The notes below the pieces were generated by a model. It had not been told where the DNA came from and did no database searches. It worked only from the letters and a program-made list of their open reading frames with translations. A stretch of DNA of 64,000 nucleotides. Origin: Sphingomonas suaedae (GTDB lineage Bacteria; Pseudomonadota; Alphaproteobacteria; Sphingomonadales; Sphingomonadaceae). The stretch is from assembly GCF_007833215.1 (NCBI RefSeq), contig NZ_CP042239.1, positions 1,240,001-1,304,000 of the forward strand, given 5' to 3'. Shown piece by piece: positions 26,872 through 35,828 of the stretch. Position 1 is the stretch's first letter. The number at the start of each line of letters is the position of its first letter. Both the position numbers and the translations under genes were made by a program.

Positions 26872-28506
26872 GTGGAAAGACGGGATTTTCTGGCGTTCAG
26901 CAGCTTCGCCGCGGGCGCCGCCGTGACCCCTGGCTTTTTCGGCAAGGCGATCGCAGCAAGCGCGTTGCAGGACAAGATCGAGACGGTCGTCAAGAAGCGG
27001 CTGGCGGACGCGGCGCTCGGCGCGGCGAAGAGCGCCGGGGCGACCTATTGCGACGTGCGCGTCGGGCGGTATCTGCGCCAGTTCGTCATCACCCGCGAGC
27101 GTAACGTCCAGAATATCGTCAACACCGAGTCCACCGGCACCGGCGTGCGCGTGATCGCTGACGGGTCGTGGGGCTTTGCCGCGACCAACGAACTGACGGA
27201 GGACGCGGTCGCCAAGGCCGCGCGCCAGGCCACTGCCATCGCCAAGGCCAATGCCCGCATCCAGACCGAGAAGGTTCAACTCGCCCCCACGCCCGGGGTC
27301 GGCGAGGTCAGCTGGCGTACGCCGATCAAGAAGAATGCGATGGAGGTGCCGATCGCCGACAAGGTCGGACTGCTGATGGACGTCAACGGCGCCGCGCTGG
27401 CCGCAGGCGCGAGTTTCGTCAATTCGATGCTGTTCCTGGTCAATGAGCAGAAATATTTCGCATCGACCGACGGATCGTACATCGATCAGGACGTTCATCG
27501 CATCTGGGCACCGCTGACGGTGACCGCTGTGGACAAGACCACGGGCAAGTTCCGCAGCCGCGAGGGGCTGTCGGCACCGATGGGCCTTGGCTGGGAATAT
27601 ATGGATGGCGCGGCCAAGGACAAATTCGTCCTGTCCAACGGCCTGACCACCTATGGCCATTCCTACGACATGAAGGAGGATGCGATCGCCGCGGCGAAGG
27701 ACGCCCAGGCGAAGCTGAAGGCGCCGTCGGTCAAGCCGGGCAAATACGACCTGGTGCTCGACCCCAATCACCTCGGCCTGACCATCCACGAATCGATCGG
27801 CCACCCGCTCGAGCTCGATCGCGTGCTCGGCTACGAAGCCAATTATGCCGGCACCAGCTTCGCAACGCTCGACAAGCGCGAGGCCCGTTTCCAGTACGGC
27901 AGCAGCATCGTCAACGTCTTCGCCGACAAGACGCAGCCGGGCAGCCTGGGCGCGGTCGGCTATGACGACGAAGGCGTGAAGGCCAAGCGCTGGGACCTCA
28001 TCAGGGACGGCAAGCTGGTCGATTACCAGTCGATCCGCGACCAGGTGCATATGCTCGGCAAGACCGAATCCGACGGCTGCTGCTATGCCGACAGCTGGTC
28101 GACCGTGCAGTTTCAGCGGATGCCGAACGTGTCGCTGGCGCCCGGCAAGGCGAAGCTGTCGCCCGAACAGATGATCGCGGATGTCGAAAACGGCATCTAC
28201 ATCGCAGGGCGCGGTTCCTTCTCGATCGACCAGCAGCGCTACAACGCGCAGTTCGGCGGCACCGTGTTCTACGAGATCAAGAACGGCAAGCTCGGCCCGA
28301 TGCTGGAGGACGTCGCCTATCAGATGCGAACCCCGGAATTCTGGGGCGCCTGCTCCGCGATCTGCGACGAGAGCGATTATCGCATGTTCGGATCGTTCTT
28401 CGACGGCAAGGGGCAGCCGAGCCAGGTCTCGGCGGTCAGCCACGGATCGTCCACCACCCGCTTCAACGGCATCAACGTCATCAGCACCGCCCGGTCGCTG
28501 GGCTGA
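26872..28506 (+). CDS. Tat-exported TldD-family metalloprotease
   Basis: The 544-residue product carries the metal-binding and catalytic HESIGH motif (H306-E307...H311) of TldD proteases, which cleave unfolded peptides and mature some peptide antibiotics as TldD/TldE heterodimers. Unlike cytoplasmic TldD, it starts with ERRDFLAF and a hydrophobic stretch ending near AIAAS, a clear twin-arginine signal, so the product is probably periplasmic. The start is GTG, with GGGAG seven bases upstream. It begins an eight-gene plus-strand operon, and its TldE partner follows after 24 bases. Calling it tldD would hide the different location. Confidence 0.9.
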   Translation: MERRDFLAFSSFAAGAAVTPGFFGKAIAASALQDKIETVVKKRLADAALGAAKSAGATYCDVRVGRYLRQFVITRERNVQNIVNTESTGTGVRVIADGSWGFAATNELTEDAVAKAARQATAIAKANARIQTEKVQLAPTPGVGEVSWRTPIKKNAMEVPIADKVGLLMDVNGAALAAGASFVNSMLFLVNEQKYFASTDGSYIDQDVHRIWAPLTVTAVDKTTGKFRSREGLSAPMGLGWEYMDGAAKDKFVLSNGLTTYGHSYDMKEDAIAAAKDAQAKLKAPSVKPGKYDLVLDPNHLGLTIHESIGHPLELDRVLGYEANYAGTSFATLDKREARFQYGSSIVNVFADKTQPGSLGAVGYDDEGVKAKRWDLIRDGKLVDYQSIRDQVHMLGKTESDGCCYADSWSTVQFQRMPNVSLAPGKAKLSPEQMIADVENGIYIAGRGSFSIDQQRYNAQFGGTVFYEIKNGKLGPMLEDVAYQMRTPEFWGACSAICDESDYRMFGSFFDGKGQPSQVSAVSHGSSTTRFNGINVISTARSLG

Positions 28507-28530
28507 ACGCGCGCGCAGGAGTAACCAGAT

Positions 28531-29862
28531 ATGAGCATCTTTACCGAAGCGCAGGCAAAGGCCATTCTCGACAAGGTCATCGCCCTGTCGAAGGCCGATG
28601 AGACGAGCGCGCAGATCGGCGGCGGCATTGCGGGCAATGTCCGCTTTGCCCGCAACAACATCTCGACCGCAGGCGTGGTCGACGACACCGAACTGGGCGT
28701 GCAGGTCGCGTTCGGCAAGCGGGTCGGCATCGCGACGATCAACCAGTTCGACGATGCTTCGCTGGAGCGGGTCGTCCGCCGGGCCGAGGATCTCGCCAAG
28801 CTGGCGCCGGAAAATCCGGAATTCATGCCCGCGGTCGGCAAGCAGACCTATCGCCCGACCAGCACCTTCAGCGAAGCGACCGCCGCGCTGACGCCCGAGG
28901 CGCGGGCGAAGATCGCCGAAGCATCGATCGCTCCGTGCCGCGCGCAAAAGCTGGTAGCGGCGGGTTTCCTGGAGGATGGCCAGAATTTCGTCGCCCATGC
29001 CAATTCCAACGGCAATTTCGGCTATCAGCGCTCCGCCCAGGCGGATTACACCTGCACCGTGCGCACCGAGGACGGGCGCGGGTCGGGCTGGGTCGGCCGC
29101 AACGTCAAGGACATCTCGACCTTCGACGCCGGCGAGGACATCCAGATCGCGATGCGCAAGGCGGCGGCATCGGCCGAGGCCAAGGCGCTGGAACCGGGCA
29201 AGTACACCGTGATCCTCGAGCCTGCGGCGGCGGCAGGACTCGTCAGCTTCATGATGAACTTCTTCGGCGCGCGCTCGGCCGACGAAGGGCGCAGCTTCCT
29301 GTCGAAAAAGGGCGGCGGCAACAAGATCGGCGAGCAGATCATGGATCCGCGCGTCAACATCTATACCGACCCCTGGCATCCCGACGTCCCGGTACTCCCT
29401 TGGGACAATGAGGGTCTGCCGCGCCAGCGCACGCAGATCATCGACAAGGGCAAGGTCGCGAACCTCGAATATTCGCGCTTCTGGGCGTCCAAGCAGGGCA
29501 AGCCGGAAACCGCGGAGTGGGGCAACGTCATCATGGAGGGCGGCACCAAATCGACCGCCCAGCTGATCGCGGAGACCGAGAAGGGTATCCTGGTCACGCG
29601 GACCTGGTATATCCGCATGGTCGATCCCCAGACCGTGCTGCTGACCGGCCTGACCCGCGACGGCACCTTCTATATCGAGAACGGACAGCTGAAATATCCG
29701 ATCAAGAATTTCCGGTTCAACGAGAGCCCGGTCATCATGCTCAACAATATCGATGAGCTTGGCCGACCGGTCCGCGTCAAGGCGGATGAGGGCGGCACGA
29801 TGATGCTGCCACCGATGAAGTTGAGGGATTTCACCTTCACCTCGCTGTCGGACGCGGTCTGA
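28531..29862 (+). CDS. TldE/PmbA-like partner of the TldD-family protease
   Basis: The 443-residue product has the TldD/PmbA fold segments (ARNNISTAGVVDDTELGVQVAFGKRVG near 40, GAR and EGGTKS blocks) but no HExxxH motif, as expected for the inactive TldE subunit. It has no signal peptide, although its partner has a Tat signal. A heterodimer could be carried across the membrane by the TldD signal alone. The short 24-base gap to the preceding gene supports co-expression. Confidence 0.85.
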   Translation: MSIFTEAQAKAILDKVIALSKADETSAQIGGGIAGNVRFARNNISTAGVVDDTELGVQVAFGKRVGIATINQFDDASLERVVRRAEDLAKLAPENPEFMPAVGKQTYRPTSTFSEATAALTPEARAKIAEASIAPCRAQKLVAAGFLEDGQNFVAHANSNGNFGYQRSAQADYTCTVRTEDGRGSGWVGRNVKDISTFDAGEDIQIAMRKAAASAEAKALEPGKYTVILEPAAAAGLVSFMMNFFGARSADEGRSFLSKKGGGNKIGEQIMDPRVNIYTDPWHPDVPVLPWDNEGLPRQRTQIIDKGKVANLEYSRFWASKQGKPETAEWGNVIMEGGTKSTAQLIAETEKGILVTRTWYIRMVDPQTVLLTGLTRDGTFYIENGQLKYPIKNFRFNESPVIMLNNIDELGRPVRVKADEGGTMMLPPMKLRDFTFTSLSDAV

Positions 29863-29905
29863 GGCGATAGACGGCGGGCGCGGGCCCGCGGGAGTATCCG
29901 TAACG

Positions 29906-30625
29906 GTGACCCGCGCCGAGTTTCTGAGGATTGCAGCCGGGGGGCTGGCCAGCGCTGTGCTGGCCGGTCCCCTCGCGGCGGCGCAGCGCAAGGCAGGGTC
30001 CGGCGCGGGTGGCTATGACTTCTGGTTCACGCGGCTGAGCTATAATTCGGGCGACTGGGACGTCGATCAGCGGATGCCCGCCAACCTGCTGACCTCGCTG
30101 GTCGACTATACGACATTGCGGGTCGATCCCCGGGAGCGGGTGATCGCGCTGAGCGACCCGAAGATGATCTCCGCTCCCTTCTGCTACCTTGCCGGGCACA
30201 AGGCGGTCGAGTTTTCCGACGCCGAACGCCGCAATTTCGAACGCTATGTCCGCAATGGCGGGTTCGTGTTCGTGGACGATTGCAATCACGATATCGACGG
30301 CCTGTTCGCCAAGTCGTTCGAGGCACAGATGGGCCGCATCTTCGGGCCGAAGGCGCTGGAGAAGCTGCCCAACACGCACCCGCTTTATTCGAGCTTCTTC
30401 AAATTCCCCGGCCCGCCCGCGACCAGCTTCGAGCTGAATGGCTGGGGCGACGACCTGATCCATGATTACCTCAAGGGCATCACGATCAACGATCGGCTCG
30501 GCCTGCTCTACAGCAACAAGGATTATGGCTGCGAGTGGGATTATGACTGGCGCAACAAGCGCTTCCTGGCGGAAGACAACACGAAGTTCGGGGTGAACAT
30601 CGTGATGTACGCGCTCACCAATTGA
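29906..30625 (+). CDS. DUF4159-domain secreted protein
   Basis: The 239-residue product starts MTRAEFLRIAAGGLASAVLAGPLAAAQ, a signal of Tat-like shape but with only one of the two arginines, so export route is uncertain. The mature part matches DUF4159: YDFWFTRLSYNSGDWDVDQRMPANL, ENGGFVFVDDCNHDIDG-type core and a C-terminal NIVMYALTN. DUF4159 is commonly fused to BatA-like membrane proteins or sits next to MoxR; here it is separate. The start is GTG with GGGAG upstream. The next gene starts close behind. Confidence 0.8.
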   Translation: MTRAEFLRIAAGGLASAVLAGPLAAAQRKAGSGAGGYDFWFTRLSYNSGDWDVDQRMPANLLTSLVDYTTLRVDPRERVIALSDPKMISAPFCYLAGHKAVEFSDAERRNFERYVRNGGFVFVDDCNHDIDGLFAKSFEAQMGRIFGPKALEKLPNTHPLYSSFFKFPGPPATSFELNGWGDDLIHDYLKGITINDRLGLLYSNKDYGCEWDYDWRNKRFLAEDNTKFGVNIVMYALTN

Positions 30626-30639
30626 GGGACCCGAACCAC

Positions 30640-31647
30640 GTGGCGAAACAGACATCCGTGAACGAGGCTGAGGTGCAAGGTCGGCTCGCCAAGCTCGGCG
30701 ATCTCAAGCGGGCGATCGGCACCGCGATCGTCGGCCAGACGGATGTCGTCGACCAGTTGCTGATCGGCCTGCTCGCGGGCGGTCATTGCCTGTTGGAGGG
30801 CGTGCCGGGGCTGGGCAAGACATTGCTGGTGCGCACGCTCGGCGAAGCGCTGGAGCTCGATTTCCGCCGCGTGCAGTTCACGCCGGACCTGATGCCGAGC
30901 GATATCCTCGGCACCGAACTGCTCGAGGAGGATCACGGCACCGGCCATCGCAGCTTCCGCTTTCAGCAGGGGCCGGTGTTCACCAATCTGCTGCTCGCCG
31001 ACGAACTCAACCGCACGCCGCCCAAGACGCAGGCGGCATTGCTCGAGGCGATGCAGGAAAAGACCGTCAGCTATGGCGGCAAGACGCACCAGCTGCCCCG
31101 CCCCTTTTTCGTGCTGGCGACGCAGAACCCGCTGGAACAGGCGGGCACCTATCCGCTGCCCGAGGCGCAGCTCGACCGCTTCCTGCTCCACGTCCGCGTC
31201 GGCTATCCAAGCGAGGCCGAAGAGCGCGACATCCTGTCGCTGACCACCGGCAGCGCCGGCGGCACGGTGCCGCGCGTGATGGGTGCCGACGACGTGCTCG
31301 CGCTGCAAGCCTGGGTCCGCGACGTGCATTTGAGCGATGATCTGCTCGGCTGGATCACCGCATTGGTCCGCGCGACGCGGCCGGGCGATCCGGCGGCGCC
31401 GCCAGCCGTCGGTAGCTATGTCCGCTGGGGTGCAGGCCCCCGCGCGGGGCAGGCGCTGGTGCTGTGCGCCAAGGCCCGCGCGCTGCTCCACGGGCGGCTG
31501 GCGGCGACGCGCGATGACATCGCCGCGCTTGCCGCACCGGTGATGCGCCACCGCCTGCTGATGTCGTTCGCGGCCGAGGCCGAGGGCAAGACCGCCGACG
31601 ATGTCGTCGCCGCGCTGCTCGCCCATTTGCCCCCACCCGCCGCCTGA
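30640..31647 (+). CDS. MoxR-family AAA+ ATPase
   Basis: The 335-residue ATPase has Walker A GVPGLGKT (about 54-61), the Walker B/sensor region LLLADELNRTPPKTQAALLEAM, and LATQNPLEQAGTYPLPEAQLDRFL, all typical of MoxR. MoxR proteins act as chaperones for von Willebrand-type or DUF58 partners during assembly or maturation at the membrane. The GTG at 30640 is favoured over an in-frame TTG at 30622 that overlaps the previous stop. Its DUF58 partner follows after three bases. Confidence 0.92.
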   Translation: MAKQTSVNEAEVQGRLAKLGDLKRAIGTAIVGQTDVVDQLLIGLLAGGHCLLEGVPGLGKTLLVRTLGEALELDFRRVQFTPDLMPSDILGTELLEEDHGTGHRSFRFQQGPVFTNLLLADELNRTPPKTQAALLEAMQEKTVSYGGKTHQLPRPFFVLATQNPLEQAGTYPLPEAQLDRFLLHVRVGYPSEAEERDILSLTTGSAGGTVPRVMGADDVLALQAWVRDVHLSDDLLGWITALVRATRPGDPAAPPAVGSYVRWGAGPRAGQALVLCAKARALLHGRLAATRDDIAALAAPVMRHRLLMSFAAEAEGKTADDVVAALLAHLPPPAA

Positions 31648-31650
31648 GCC

Positions 31651-32550
31651 ATGGCGCGCGCGCCGATCTCGATTCCGCCCGACGTTCGCGGTCGCCTGAA
31701 GCGGCTGGGGCTGACGGCGCGGCGTGCGATCGGCGATCGGGGGATCGGCGCGCACGCCAGCCGCAGCCGCGGCGCCGGTCTCGAATTCGCGCAATACCGC
31801 GCCTATGAACCGGGGGACGAACCGCGCCAGATCGACTGGAAGCTGTACGCCCGCTCCGACAAGTTCTTCGTCCGCGAAGCCGAACGCGAGAGCCCGGTCG
31901 CGGTCTGGATCCTGATCGACGCCAGCGCATCGATGGCGCAGGCCGACCGCGCGACGCCGGCCTGGTCCCGCTTCGATGCCGCTGCGATGCTGGCGGCGTG
32001 CGTCGCCGAACTGGCGATGCAGCAGGACGACCGGTTCGGCTGGATCGTGCTGAGCGACACCGGCATGGCGCTGGCCGAGCCGCGCGGCGGACGGCGGCAA
32101 CGCGACCGGTTGCTGGTCGATCTCGCCCGTGCGGAAGCGAGCGGCAGATTCCCCGATGCGTCGAAGCTCGCTCCGCTGTGGGAGCGGATCGGCCCGAATG
32201 ATCTGGTGCTGCTCCTCAGCGATTGTTTCGACGATGCCGGGGTCGCGCTGGTCGAACGCCTCGCCAAGGCGGGGCGTGACGTTCTCGCGATCCAGTTGCT
32301 GACGGTCGAGGAGCGCGACTTCCCGTTCGACGGCGGCTTCCGGTTTCGCGATGCGGAGACCGATGCCGAGCTGATCGGCGATGGCGCCGCGCTGCGCGAA
32401 ACCTATCTGGCGCGCTTTGCCGCCGCGCGTGCGGCGTTGGACGACCGGCTCGATGCCGCCGGCATCCGCCATACGCGCTATATTCTAGACGAACCGATCG
32501 ACCGGCCGCTGCACGCACTGTTCGGCCGAGCGGGCGGAGCGGCGGGATGA
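31651..32550 (+). CDS. DUF58-domain protein (MoxR partner)
   Basis: The 299-residue protein has the DUF58 signature GLEFAQYRAYEPGDEPRQIDW (about 46-66) and a vWA-like metal site DASASM (about 90-95). These proteins are thought to be MoxR clients that bind a divalent metal and contact membrane partners. No membrane segment is seen. The stop overlaps the next start by four bases (ATGA). Confidence 0.9.
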   Translation: MARAPISIPPDVRGRLKRLGLTARRAIGDRGIGAHASRSRGAGLEFAQYRAYEPGDEPRQIDWKLYARSDKFFVREAERESPVAVWILIDASASMAQADRATPAWSRFDAAAMLAACVAELAMQQDDRFGWIVLSDTGMALAEPRGGRRQRDRLLVDLARAEASGRFPDASKLAPLWERIGPNDLVLLLSDCFDDAGVALVERLAKAGRDVLAIQLLTVEERDFPFDGGFRFRDAETDAELIGDGAALRETYLARFAAARAALDDRLDAAGIRHTRYILDEPIDRPLHALFGRAGGAAG

Positions 32551-33686
32551 CCCCGTTGTTGCTATACCCGCTCGGACTCGCCGCGCTGATCGCGCTGGTG
32601 GTGCCGCTCGTCATCCATCTGCGACGGCGGACGCAGGAAGTACCGGTCGATTTCGCCGCGTTGCGCTGGCTCTACCCGCTGCCCCGACCTCGGCGCAAGC
32701 TGCGGATCGACGAACTGTTTTTGCTGGCGGTGCGGCTGCTGCTGATCGCCCTGATCGCGCTGTTGCTTGCCCAGCCGGCCGTGTTGGGCGCGGACGATGA
32801 CCGGCCCCGCATCCTCGTTGCGCCCGGAACCGACCCGGCGGCGGCACGGCAGATCGCCGGGCCGGACGCGGATGCACGGTGGATCGCCCCGGGTTTTCCC
32901 GCCCTGGATGCCGCGCCACCGCCGCGTGCGCCGGTATCGAGCCTGATCCGCCAATATGACGCCGAACTGCCGCCCGAGGCGCCGCTGACCATTCTGGTCC
33001 CGCCCATTCTGGAGGGAGTCGATGCGGAGCCGTTGCACCTGACTCGCGCAGCCAGGTGGCGAATCGTCGGCGGCCAGCCTGCGGGCGAGCGACCGGCCCC
33101 CCTCCCAGCTCCCGGGCTGACCGTGCGGCATGGGCCGGGAAGCAGCGACGCGCTCCGCTATTTCCGCGCGGCGGCGGGCGCATGGGGCGGCGAAGGACGG
33201 TTCGAAGCGGGGAGCGGAACCGACCTGCCGAAAACGGATCGCATCCTCGTATGGCTCATCCCCGGCCCGGTTCCGCTAGCGGTGACCGACTGGGTCTCGC
33301 GCGGCGGCACCGCCGTGCTGGGCGATACCGCGCGCGTGACGATGCCCGGAGGAACCCAGGCGCAATGGCGCGACGCTGGCGGTTCGGTGCTGGTCGAGGG
33401 TGCGTCGCTGGGCGATGGCCGACTGCTGCGCTTCACCCGCCCGCTCACCCCGTCGGCGATGCCCGAATTGGTGGACGCAAGTTTCGCGGCGCAACTGCGC
33501 GATCTGCTCGCGCCGCCCGCGCCGCCCCCGTCGCGTGTCGTGGCCGACCGGTTTGCACCCACCGCCGGAGCAGCCCCCTACCCCCTCCCGCCGCGCCCGC
33601 TGGCACCCTGGCTCGCAGTCTTGATCGCCGCCGTCTTGCTCGCCGAACGATGGCTCGCGACCCGGCGGCGGAGACTTATGGCATGA
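32547..33686 (+). CDS. BatA-type membrane protein
   Basis: The 379-residue protein starts with a BatA N-terminal domain: LLLYPLGLAALIALVVPLVIHLRRR, then DFAALRWLYPLPRPRRKLRIDEL and a second membrane span LLIALIALLLAQPAVLG. A long polar periplasmic stretch and a C-terminal span LAPWLAVLIAAVLLAERWLA follow. It lacks the vWA MIDAS of full BatA. It is coupled to DUF58 upstream and to the next gene downstream through ATGA overlaps, so stoichiometric expression is likely. Confidence 0.83.
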   Translation: MTPLLLYPLGLAALIALVVPLVIHLRRRTQEVPVDFAALRWLYPLPRPRRKLRIDELFLLAVRLLLIALIALLLAQPAVLGADDDRPRILVAPGTDPAAARQIAGPDADARWIAPGFPALDAAPPPRAPVSSLIRQYDAELPPEAPLTILVPPILEGVDAEPLHLTRAARWRIVGGQPAGERPAPLPAPGLTVRHGPGSSDALRYFRAAAGAWGGEGRFEAGSGTDLPKTDRILVWLIPGPVPLAVTDWVSRGGTAVLGDTARVTMPGGTQAQWRDAGGSVLVEGASLGDGRLLRFTRPLTPSAMPELVDASFAAQLRDLLAPPAPPPSRVVADRFAPTAGAAPYPLPPRPLAPWLAVLIAAVLLAERWLATRRRRLMA

Positions 33687-35827
33687 GCGCCGATGCCCTG
33701 ACCGGCTGGATCCGCGCAGCGCAGCGACGCGCAGCGCTGGATATCGCGCTCGTCTGGTCACCGCTGGCGCTGATCGCCGGCGCGGGAGGGTGGCGGCTGG
33801 GCGGCACGGTCTGGGCGACCGTCCTGTTGCTGCTGGGCGCGGCAGTGGTTGCGATGGCTGCGGCCCGGGCCGCAGGACGGTTCGATCAGCATTGGCTGGT
33901 CCGTCGCCTGGATGCACGCGAAACGGGGCTCGAGGACAGCGCCGGGCTGATCTTCGTCGATGCCGGGCTCAACCCGATCCAACGGCTCCAGCGCGAACGC
34001 ATCGAACGGCGCATTGCCGCGATCGACCCGGAAATGCTGGCCGATGGCTGGTCGCGGCGCCGGATCGCCATCGCATGGGCGGTGGGCACGGTCATCGTCG
34101 CCGCGATCCTGTTGTGGCCGCAGCCCCGCCCCGCCCCGCCCCCGCTGGCCCCCGCAGCGGAAGGGACGGACGCCGCGCCGGGAGAACCGCGGCTGACCGG
34201 CCAGCGCGTCCGCATCGTTCCACCGGCCTATACCGGGCTTCCCCCGCGCTACTCCGACCGGCTCGACATCCGCGCGCCCACCGGGTCGCGGATCGAATGG
34301 ACGCTCGCCTTTGCCCCGCAGCCGTCCGGCGCCGCGCTTCAGCTGGTCGGCGGCCAGCGTCTGCCGCTTGTCGTCGGGGACGAGGGGTGGGTCGGTTCGC
34401 TCCGCCTCGATCGCCCGGCCCTCTATCGCGTCACCGCCACGGGGATGCGTGGCACCCCGCAGCCGCACCGGCTGGAGCCGATCGCCGACACGCCGCCGCA
34501 GGTGCGGGCGATCGAACCGGCCCAGGGTCTGGTTCTCGTCCGGCCCGGCCAACGCAGCTGGCGCGTCGTATTCGAGGCCAGCGACGATTATGCCGTCGCT
34601 CCCACCGCCCGGCTGACCGTCACGGTGACACAGGGCGATGGCGAGAATGTCCGCTTCAGCGAGCGCAGCCTGATCGTCCGGGGCGCGGGCACTGCGAAGC
34701 GCAAGCGATTCACCGCCGACCTCAACCTCGCCGCCTATGGCCTGCAAGAGGGTGGCGACCTCGTCGCGCAGATCACCATTGCCGATACGCGATCACCCCA
34801 GCCGCACATCGTGCGTGGGCCGGGCGTGATCCTGCGTTGGCCGCCCAAGGCCGCCGAACTGGCCGATGGGCTCGACATGATGTCCAAGCGGGTCATGCCC
34901 GCCTATTTCCGCAGCCAGCGCCAGATCATCATCGATACCGAGGCGTTGGTCCGGGAGCGTCGCACACTTTCCGCAGAGGCGTTCCTCGAAAAATCCGACG
35001 CGATCGGCGTCGACCAGCGGCTGTTGCGGCTGCGCTACGGCCAGTTCGTCGGAATGGAAGCGGAAGAGACCCCCAAGCCGCCCCTGCCGATCGCCGAAAC
35101 GGCGCCACCGCCGAGCGATGCCGAGCCGGTGCGCAAAGCGCCGTTCGCGCTTCCCTCCGGCCATTCGATGGATGACGGTCACAATCACGCGCCGCCCCCC
35201 GAAGCGCCGGTGTTCGGCAGTCTGGGCGACGTCACCGCCGAGTTCGGTCACACCCATGACGACAGCGAGGCAGCCACCCTGCTCGATCCCGACACGCGCG
35301 CGATGCTGAAGCTCGCGCTCGACCAGATGTGGCAGGCAGAACTCAATCTGCGCTCGGGCAAGCCCGAAGCGGCGCTGCCCTTTGAGAACAAGGCGCTCGA
35401 CTATATCAAGAAGATTCAGCAGGCGGAGCGCATCTACCTGCCCCGGGTCGGCGCGCAATTGCCGCCGGTCGATATGGCGCGGCGGATGACCGGCAAGCGC
35501 GAGGGAATTGCCAGCCGCTCCGCATCGCTGACCCGCTTCGCGATCGACGACGCGATTCCGGCCGAGGCGTGGCGGACGCTGGCGGGGCCGGGTCGGCCGG
35601 ACCTCGACGCGCTCGACCGATGGATACGCGGCAACAGCGCCCGGATCCGCGATCCGCTGGCGGTGCTCGCGGCGGTCGATGCGGCGCGCAACGCACCGGA
35701 CTCCGCAGTGGCCCGCACGCGCCTGCGCGCGCAGCTCTGGACCGTGCTCACGCGGCCCCCGGCACAGATACGCAGGCGCAGCGACGGCGGGTCGCTCGGC
35801 CAGCGCTATACGAAGGGGCTGCGCTGA
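33683..35827 (+). CDS. Large membrane-anchored protein with histidine-rich loop (DUF4175-like)
   Basis: The 714-residue product has two N-terminal spans (about 17-62), a third at about 125-140, and then a long periplasmic part. The arrangement resembles DUF4175 proteins found with MoxR/DUF58 genes; this is a weak match by eye. Between about residues 490 and 535 lie GHSMDDGHNH and GHTHDDSE, seven histidines with acidic residues, a likely metal-binding loop. A coiled, charged C-terminal region follows. ATGA overlap links it to the BatA-type gene. No enzymatic motif was found. Confidence 0.75.
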   Translation: MSADALTGWIRAAQRRAALDIALVWSPLALIAGAGGWRLGGTVWATVLLLLGAAVVAMAAARAAGRFDQHWLVRRLDARETGLEDSAGLIFVDAGLNPIQRLQRERIERRIAAIDPEMLADGWSRRRIAIAWAVGTVIVAAILLWPQPRPAPPPLAPAAEGTDAAPGEPRLTGQRVRIVPPAYTGLPPRYSDRLDIRAPTGSRIEWTLAFAPQPSGAALQLVGGQRLPLVVGDEGWVGSLRLDRPALYRVTATGMRGTPQPHRLEPIADTPPQVRAIEPAQGLVLVRPGQRSWRVVFEASDDYAVAPTARLTVTVTQGDGENVRFSERSLIVRGAGTAKRKRFTADLNLAAYGLQEGGDLVAQITIADTRSPQPHIVRGPGVILRWPPKAAELADGLDMMSKRVMPAYFRSQRQIIIDTEALVRERRTLSAEAFLEKSDAIGVDQRLLRLRYGQFVGMEAEETPKPPLPIAETAPPPSDAEPVRKAPFALPSGHSMDDGHNHAPPPEAPVFGSLGDVTAEFGHTHDDSEAATLLDPDTRAMLKLALDQMWQAELNLRSGKPEAALPFENKALDYIKKIQQAERIYLPRVGAQLPPVDMARRMTGKREGIASRSASLTRFAIDDAIPAEAWRTLAGPGRPDLDALDRWIRGNSARIRDPLAVLAAVDAARNAPDSAVARTRLRAQLWTVLTRPPAQIRRRSDGGSLGQRYTKGLR

Positions 35828-35828
35828 A

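Noticed and set aside
26857..29991. A 1044-codon minus-strand frame over the TldD and TldE genes
   Set aside because: It is low-complexity Ala/Arg/Asp text without motifs, opposite two well-conserved genes.
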